Assembly (NCBI GenBank): GCA_001969505.1 | Contig: LSSK01000352.1 | Span: 1-15,751 of the forward strand | Reading direction: 5' to 3' | Length of the DNA: 15,751 nt | DNA from: Zancudomyces culisetae | Lineage: Eukaryota > Kickxellomycota > Harpellomycetes > Harpellales > Legeriomycetaceae | Shown: in pieces, positions 10,774-15,751 of the stretch | Layout of the letters: each line of letters starts with the position of its first letter | Numbering within the stretch: position 1 is the first letter of the stretch | The notes under the pieces: generated by a model | Database searches by the model: none | Told to the model about the DNA's origin: nothing | What the model saw: the letters and a program-made list of their open reading frames with translations, nothing else | Program-made: the position numbers and the translations under genes

Positions 10774-11805
10774 ATGAAGAGATCAACAGGTAAGTATAGT
10801 CTAATTGATTATTATATGTATTCAAGATGCCTAGCCGAAGCTGTCTAAAGCTTGGTATTTGGTTTTTTGTTCAAAAAAGAATGGTTGAGTTGGTGTGTGC
10901 ATCCGAAATACATCCCTGAAATTGCGAATCCGAGAATTTTGACTTTGAATCCAGAATAGCGAACTACAGACATATAGAGTTTGGGGATGTTTTTATGTTT
11001 TTAAAAGGATAAACCAGCTGATCAAATCGTATTTTAGACCTGTTTTGAGTTAAATGTTGTCTTGCTTCATTTGAGCTATATCTGGATCAAAGTTCATTTT
11101 CCTTGGGAGAGTTGCATGGGATTATTTAGGGTGTTATCCATGTGTCTTGTGGCTAAACAACTAGTTTGTTTTTTTGCAAGGATCAAAGGGTTTTTTGTTT
11201 TTACAAAACTCGGCGAGAAATCAAAACACATAGATTCCGGTCTCCGATACCCGGAATTCTATGCCAGCTAATATATTGCTGAACGATTCTTTTCACTTGG
11301 ATAAAGCCAGGAGCTCTGAGAACATAAAGCACATTGTGTTGGGGAATATATGTTTGTGACCTTAGGTAAATTGTACTAATTTTGTTTTCCTATAACTTTG
11401 TACTTTTTTATATGAAAAATTAAAGACGTTTCATCCTCAAGACGCAAGTCGCGCAGAGCTCACTTCGCAGCTCCATCCCACTTGCGCAGAAAGATCATGT
11501 CATCTACTCTCTCCAAGGACTTGCGCGCCAAGTACAACGTACGTTCAGTTCCAGTAGTTAAGGGTGATGAGGTCATCGTTACCAGAGGAACATACAAGGG
11601 CCGTGAGGGTAAAGTAGTCAACGTATATAGAAAGAAGTGGGTTATTCACATTGAACGTTTGGTACGTGAGAAGATCAACGGAACCTCTGCTCAAATTGGC
11701 ATCCACCCATCAAACGTTGCCATCACCAACTTGAAGCTCAACAAGGATCGTGAGGATTTGCTCAAGCGCAAGGCTGCTGGTCGCGAGGCTGCCAAGGCTC
11801 AATAA
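10774..11805 (+). CDS. RPL26: Large-subunit ribosomal protein L26 (uL24), two exons
   Basis: Exon 1 is only 16 nt (10774-10789). A 636-nt GTAAGT...AAAG intron follows, then exon 2 (11426-11805), for 131 residues ending in TAA. The spliced start reads [20 protein letters not shown], which aligns without gaps to the usual fungal L26 N-terminus. It is followed by [12 protein letters not shown] and the KOW-type segment [19 protein letters not shown]. The protein sits at the exit of the polypeptide tunnel on the 60S subunit. Exon 2 uses C/G-ending codons much more than its neighbours (AAG, ATC, CGT/CGC, GTC), as expected of a highly expressed gene. The length is normal. Exon 1 is inferred from alignment and the splice donor, but phase and residues fit exactly. 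Confidence 0.95.
10790..11425 (+). other. Long first intron of RPL26
   Basis: GTAAGTAT donor, branch-like TACTAAT at 11374-11380 and an AAAG acceptor 45 nt later. At 636 nt it is several times longer than the other introns here. I found no box C/D pair or other RNA gene inside. The 69-codon open frame at 11062-11271 looks like chance. Confidence 0.85.
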
Positions 11806-11875
11806 GCTTGATTTATATTGTATAACTTTTACCTTGGTTTTATACATTTTTATATATATTTCTTCTATTTTAATG

Positions 11876-11881
11876 AATAAA
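11876..11881 (+). terminator. Probable poly(A) signal of RPL26
   Basis: AATAAA 70 nt past the TAA stop, after a T-rich stretch. Its position is typical for a compact highly expressed gene. Confidence 0.5.
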
Positions 11882-12448
11882 GGAGTGTATATTGGATCAT
11901 AAACTTTGTTGAATACTAACTCGGTTTGTCCGGCTTAGAGGCTCCCAGTGCTGCTCTCTAAGGATTGAATAAGTACTGCAAATATGTAGCCATTTTTGTC
12001 AGCAGAGAGGAGGGCGATGCAGCTAACTCTTTGGCATGAGGCTGACGAACTAGTGCGTAAAAAACTGAAGGAAACTTGACCAGATGGATATTTATTACCT
12101 TTTCGTCGCCATGCTTGAGGTGTTTATTTTTTTCTATGCTTGGTTTTTGCATGTCATGTAATTGTTTTTACAGATATAATCAACACAAAAAAAAACAAGC
12201 AAATATTTGCGTTTGGGCTTCCAATGGTAGAGAAAAACAACTCCCCCTCCCCCAACATAACATCCCTTCAATGTCTCTCGGTATTTTAAAACACATCAAA
12301 TTACCCGAAAAGCCTGTGTTTTTATCTTTATTTTTATTTTTGGTTTCATTTGCGACTTGCTTATTTTCTGCTCATTTCTTAATTCATAATCTCCTTTAAA
12401 CCATCAGCTCTATACATTCCACTTAATTCCAGTCCTGCATTTTTAATA
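11882..12448. other. Intergenic region between RPL26 and the DHHC gene
   Basis: No supported gene. Frames on both strands (12076-12399 plus, 11958-12152 minus) overlap each other and show no domain. A C-rich patch at about 12240-12255 and pyrimidine-rich DNA before 12449 probably belong to the promoter and 5' UTR of the palmitoyltransferase gene. Confidence 0.4.
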
Positions 12449-14220
12449 ATGAATTTGGCCATCCATAGACACGCGCTCAAAACAAGAATGAAGGCTCTAG
12501 AGAAATCCAAGGTTCTACCCTTAGTTATGTTTGCAATTTTGTTGCTAGGCCATCAATTTCTGTATTACCCAAACATACTCATCCCAATGTTTAAGAGCAA
12601 TAAAAAAAAAGGTATTTCATCTTTATATATCTACTTCAGTATGTTTTTCATATATATATCTGTTATGTAGACTGCTAAAATTTGTATATTATCCCATTAG
12701 CTATAATCGTAGTCATACTTTACTACATTCCACAAGTAATGATGCTCTGGGCTTTTTTTGTTTGCTTTATTAAAGGTCCTGGTCACCCTACGAAGACCAT
12801 TGAGGTATTTTATTGATTTTTTTTATTACATCTGTGGGCTTTGTTTAATTCTATTGTTTCACAAAATAAAGTAAAAATTATTATCTTTGCATAGATAGGT
12901 CCAAATACTATCATAAAGGAGCTCGAACGAGGAAAATCATTCGAGTCAAACTCTTTGTTAGGGGAGGTGAGCGATGTCCCACTTGCACATCTAAACACAG
13001 CAGCCAGAAGTAGAACCAATAGCCCCCACAAAGACAGGGAGAGTGATCTATTTGTAGAAGAATCAAGTGCTAGGCTTATACAACATAACAACGCACAATC
13101 TTCTGTGATACTCTGTGGAACATGCAACACAGTTAAACATGAAAGGACGCATCACTGCAGCAAATGTAATAGGTAGGGCCCCCTTTTAATCCTCACGTCT
13201 CCTTTTTATATGCTTGAAAACTTAAACAATACTAATATAACCACACTTTCACTATTTATGTACTTAGATGCGTCTTGAGAATGGATCAGTAAGCTACACA
13301 ATTAATATTTTACTCGACACTTTAGACCTTACTATATTGTTGCTAATTATACTGATTTTTTTATCAAAAAAAATACTAGTCACTGCCCCTGGTAAGAAAT
13401 CTACGTGTTGGATAGTCTTGATGTATTTTAACTATTCTCTCTTGGTTTAGCAGAATCATTTCTTTTTTTAACCATTTAACCATTTAATCACTATCTATTT
13501 GGCCGACGAATGTTATACCAATACTGTGTTCAATAATCATTAGGATAGGTAATTGCGTTGGATTTAGAAATCAAAAGGCCTTTATAGTGTTTATACTCTG
13601 GGCCGCGCTCATCCCGTTTGTAATCCTTGTCACTGTGGTAGATAAGTTTGTGGAAATTTACAGCCACCCAACAGTAAGTATCTATCTCAGTAACCAAGTG
13701 GGTATAAAGTCAAAAATCATGTAACTGCTTGATTAGCTTATTTTTTTAAAAAAAATAAAAATACAAATATACTCTTGTAGAAAGTTGTCGACTATAGCCT
13801 TCCAATTCTTATTTTTGGGCTAGTGGCTTCGCTGAACTTTACTCTGACCTTGTTGGGGTTCGCTGGATATAACATCTATCTTGTTTTGTGCAATTTAACA
13901 ACTTTGGAGTCCATGAATGTGAGCTTGACTCCTCGTTGCTGCAAACGTAAAGACTCGTTTATATCCTCTGATAAAATAAATATTTACGACATTGGTTACA
14001 GGTATGTTGAACTGGAGTTGTGTTATAAGAATAGTATGTACTTACCTTTAACTTTGAAGTAGAATAACCAAAATGTCTTGTAAATTCATATTAACTTAGA
14101 AAAAACTTTCTTGAGATTTTTGGCGATAACTGGGTACACTGGCTCCTACCCACATTCACATCAAAAGGAGACGGGACCGAATTTCCCAAACTCACCCGAA
14201 TTCAAGAACCATACGCTTGA
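12449..14220 (+). CDS. DHHC-type protein S-palmitoyltransferase, eight exons
   Basis: Exons 12449-12611, 12701-12804, 12895-13172, 13268-13288, 13380-13391, 13544-13673, 13781-14001 and 14100-14220 give 349 residues ending in TGA. All seven introns are GT-AG. Membrane segments fall at about 21-40, 55-78, 206-226 and 242-272. The zinc-binding Cys-rich domain starts at C163/C166 (CGTC) and runs through HHCSKC, RCVLRM, the catalytic DHHC (188-191) and PWIGNCVGF. After the last membrane segment comes the TTxE motif TTLE (276-279), a basic CCKRK patch, and the PaCCT-like NIYDIGYRKNFLEIFG (from 303). The enzyme attaches palmitate to cytosolic cysteines of target proteins through C191. It is probably in the Golgi, vacuole or plasma membrane, but the sequence does not say which, nor does it name a Pfa paralogue. 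The start is the first ATG after an in-frame TAA at 12380. The catalytic motif is spread over three exons. Confidence 0.94.
13380..13391 (+). other. 12-nt microexon encoding the end of the DHHC motif
   Basis: It is bounded by ACTAG and GTAAGA. Preceding exon end GATCA, this exon TCACTGCCCCTG and next exon start GATAGGT join to Asp-His-His-Cys-Pro-Trp-Ile-Gly. The flanking introns are 91 and 152 nt. Without it the universal HCPW is absent from the protein, so the call is strong. Confidence 0.93.
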
Positions 14221-15751
14221 TCAAACACTGATACGTATTTTTTCAGCCCTAAAAGAGCGTGCACTTCGAATCCAATAAGATTGACGTGAGCATCGTGTAG
14301 AGGTAAAACTCGAACAGCAAACCTTTTCATGCTGCTACGAGCGACACTAAACGTTTGATTTCGAACACTATGTGATATTTCAATTACTGGTTTTTTGCGG
14401 AGATCTTTTGATAGAGCCTGTTAACTCTTCTAGGTTTAAGCAGATTTTATTCAGTTATCAATATTTTTCTATTTTGTACTACTATTTATGTGTAATGAGA
14501 ACTTTTTATCCTCAACGAACATGCAAACAAATATCACCCAAATTGGACAGGAAATCTACGAAGTATGGAGCTGGCTGCTCGGTTATATCTTTGTAAAAAT
14601 CATATACTATCCGGACCATCAGTTCAATGTGGAAGGTGAGAGTTGGTTGAAAAGCACAAATGATCAGTAAAACTCAGAGGGTTTGGTCAATTGAAGTTGT
14701 CTGGAGTGCATATCAAGCACACAATTGTGAGTAGTAGTATATCGAGCTTCAATTTGATCTATAGTTTATGCAGCTTTATAACAAATTAACAATCTACATA
14801 AAAAAGATGTAGTGGATTATTGTGGAGTTAGTTGTGTTTGTGACTCGATTTAGTATGAGATTTGTCACTTTTTTTTGGTTTAAACTTTTGTGTGGTTCCA
14901 TTTCTATAAAGATAATGGTAAAACAAGTTAATATAGCACATTCCTTTTAATTGTGGGTATTGAGATAATACTGATTGTATTATAACTTGGAGGTGCGTAT
15001 TTAGAAACTGGAATAAAAGCGAAATGCTCTATTCGGTATTTGGTTAACCTCTTGGTTTACACTTTTACTGTTGGATAGAATAATAGAATGCGTTGAAAAA
15101 TGGAAAACCAGTTGCTAGTATACTTTGAAGTTGCTTTATTTCAATTACACAAAACTATAGTATCAAAGCTACTTCCACTTTCCTGAATGCTAAAACACAA
15201 AAAACAATATGACAAGGAATTAAAACAGAGTTAATATTTACATTGTTAGTTGATGATAATATTGTTATTCAACAGTTAATGGTGAGGTGATATTATACCA
15301 GTTAATCAGTGTTGTAGTTTAGTATGCTGATACTTGAGGCTATACAATTTTTAGTTTGTGTATTTCAAGGTTTAACAAACACATTGAGTAGACCCAGACA
15401 TTAATCTTTATTTACTCCAGTTGGCTTCAGTTTGTGTGTTCATGAATGCTAATGTAAATCTCATTCTAGTTTGTTGTTCCAGCTTAGTAACATCCGAGTC
15501 ATTTACTTATTATTGAAAAGGTTAATACTAGCTTTGAATATGTGAATATTCATGTCGAGCTACCTTGTGTATGTGTGTCAGTTAGTAATAATGCTCAAGT
15601 TCAACAAGTAATAATAAGTGCTGTTTTTATGACTGTGTTGGTTAATACATGCATATTTGTTTACCTATTCACACCACAAACTAATGCAAATGGTTTATCA
15701 CGTCAATCATCATGCTTATTAATAGATAGCTATACAAACCATAGCGGTTCT
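14221..15751. other. Gene-poor AT-rich region downstream of the DHHC gene
   Basis: About 1.5 kb without a convincing gene, RNA or transposon feature. Two overlapping plus-strand frames at 14372-14670 (60-74 codons) match nothing I recognise. Short imperfect AT-rich repetitions (for example TAATAAT words around 15585-15620) look like ordinary intergenic DNA. A new gene may lie just outside the right edge. Confidence 0.4.

Noticed and set aside
11062-11271. 69-codon frame inside the RPL26 intron
   Set aside because: It lies wholly within a well-supported intron, and its composition does not resemble neighbouring genes.
12076-12399. 107-codon plus-strand frame before the DHHC gene
   Set aside because: No recognisable domain, low-complexity T-rich DNA, and a competing minus-strand frame. 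It cannot be joined to the DHHC start, which has its own upstream stop.
13268-13450. Open frame running on from the 21-nt exon through the next intron
   Set aside because: Read without splicing, the true frame hits TAA right after MDQ. The longer run is in another frame and lacks the HCPW motif.
14256-14267. TTCGAATCC resembling a tRNA T-loop / B box
   Set aside because: No cloverleaf arms, anticodon stem or A box could be drawn around it on either strand.
14372-14670. Two overlapping frames after the DHHC gene, considered as extra exons
   Set aside because: The DHHC protein already ends normally with TGA at 14218-14220 after the PaCCT-like region, and the frames match nothing known.

Overview
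The window is AT-rich nuclear DNA of a small-genome eukaryote, most likely a fungus. The evidence is a fungal-type RPL26 start ([13 protein letters not shown]), a fungal-type bestrophin-like protein, an ABC-class ATPase with a eukaryotic N-terminal extension, a CRIB-containing PAK relative, and short GT-AG introns (mostly 85-160 nt, with TACTAAT-like branch sites). TAA, TAG and TGA all end genes, so the code is standard. An early-diverging, intron-rich fungus (for example the Kickxellomycotina or Harpellales) is a guess from composition and gene style. It is not shown by the sequence.

The left half is on the minus strand. It holds a two-exon bestrophin-like channel (123-1322), then about 2 kb of mostly non-coding DNA with an apparent remnant of a DIP2-like/AMP-binding gene (about 1781-2696). 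A complete two-exon ABC-class ATPase follows (3345-5459). A 1.6 kb divergent intergenic region (5460-7087) separates this half from the plus-strand half. That half has a three-exon PAK-family protein with eroded catalytic motifs (7088-10243), RPL26 with a 16-nt first exon and a 636-nt intron (10774-11805), and an eight-exon DHHC palmitoyltransferase (12449-14220). The last 1.5 kb shows no convincing gene.

I rebuilt all gene models by hand by joining open frames at GT..AG sites so that family motifs run through the junctions. The genes do not form a pathway; this is an ordinary chromosomal neighbourhood. No mobile element, tRNA, rRNA or CRISPR was seen. The most notable items are the 12-nt microexon that encodes the catalytic end of the DHHC motif, the PAK-like protein that lacks several kinase hallmarks, and the AMP-binding relic.
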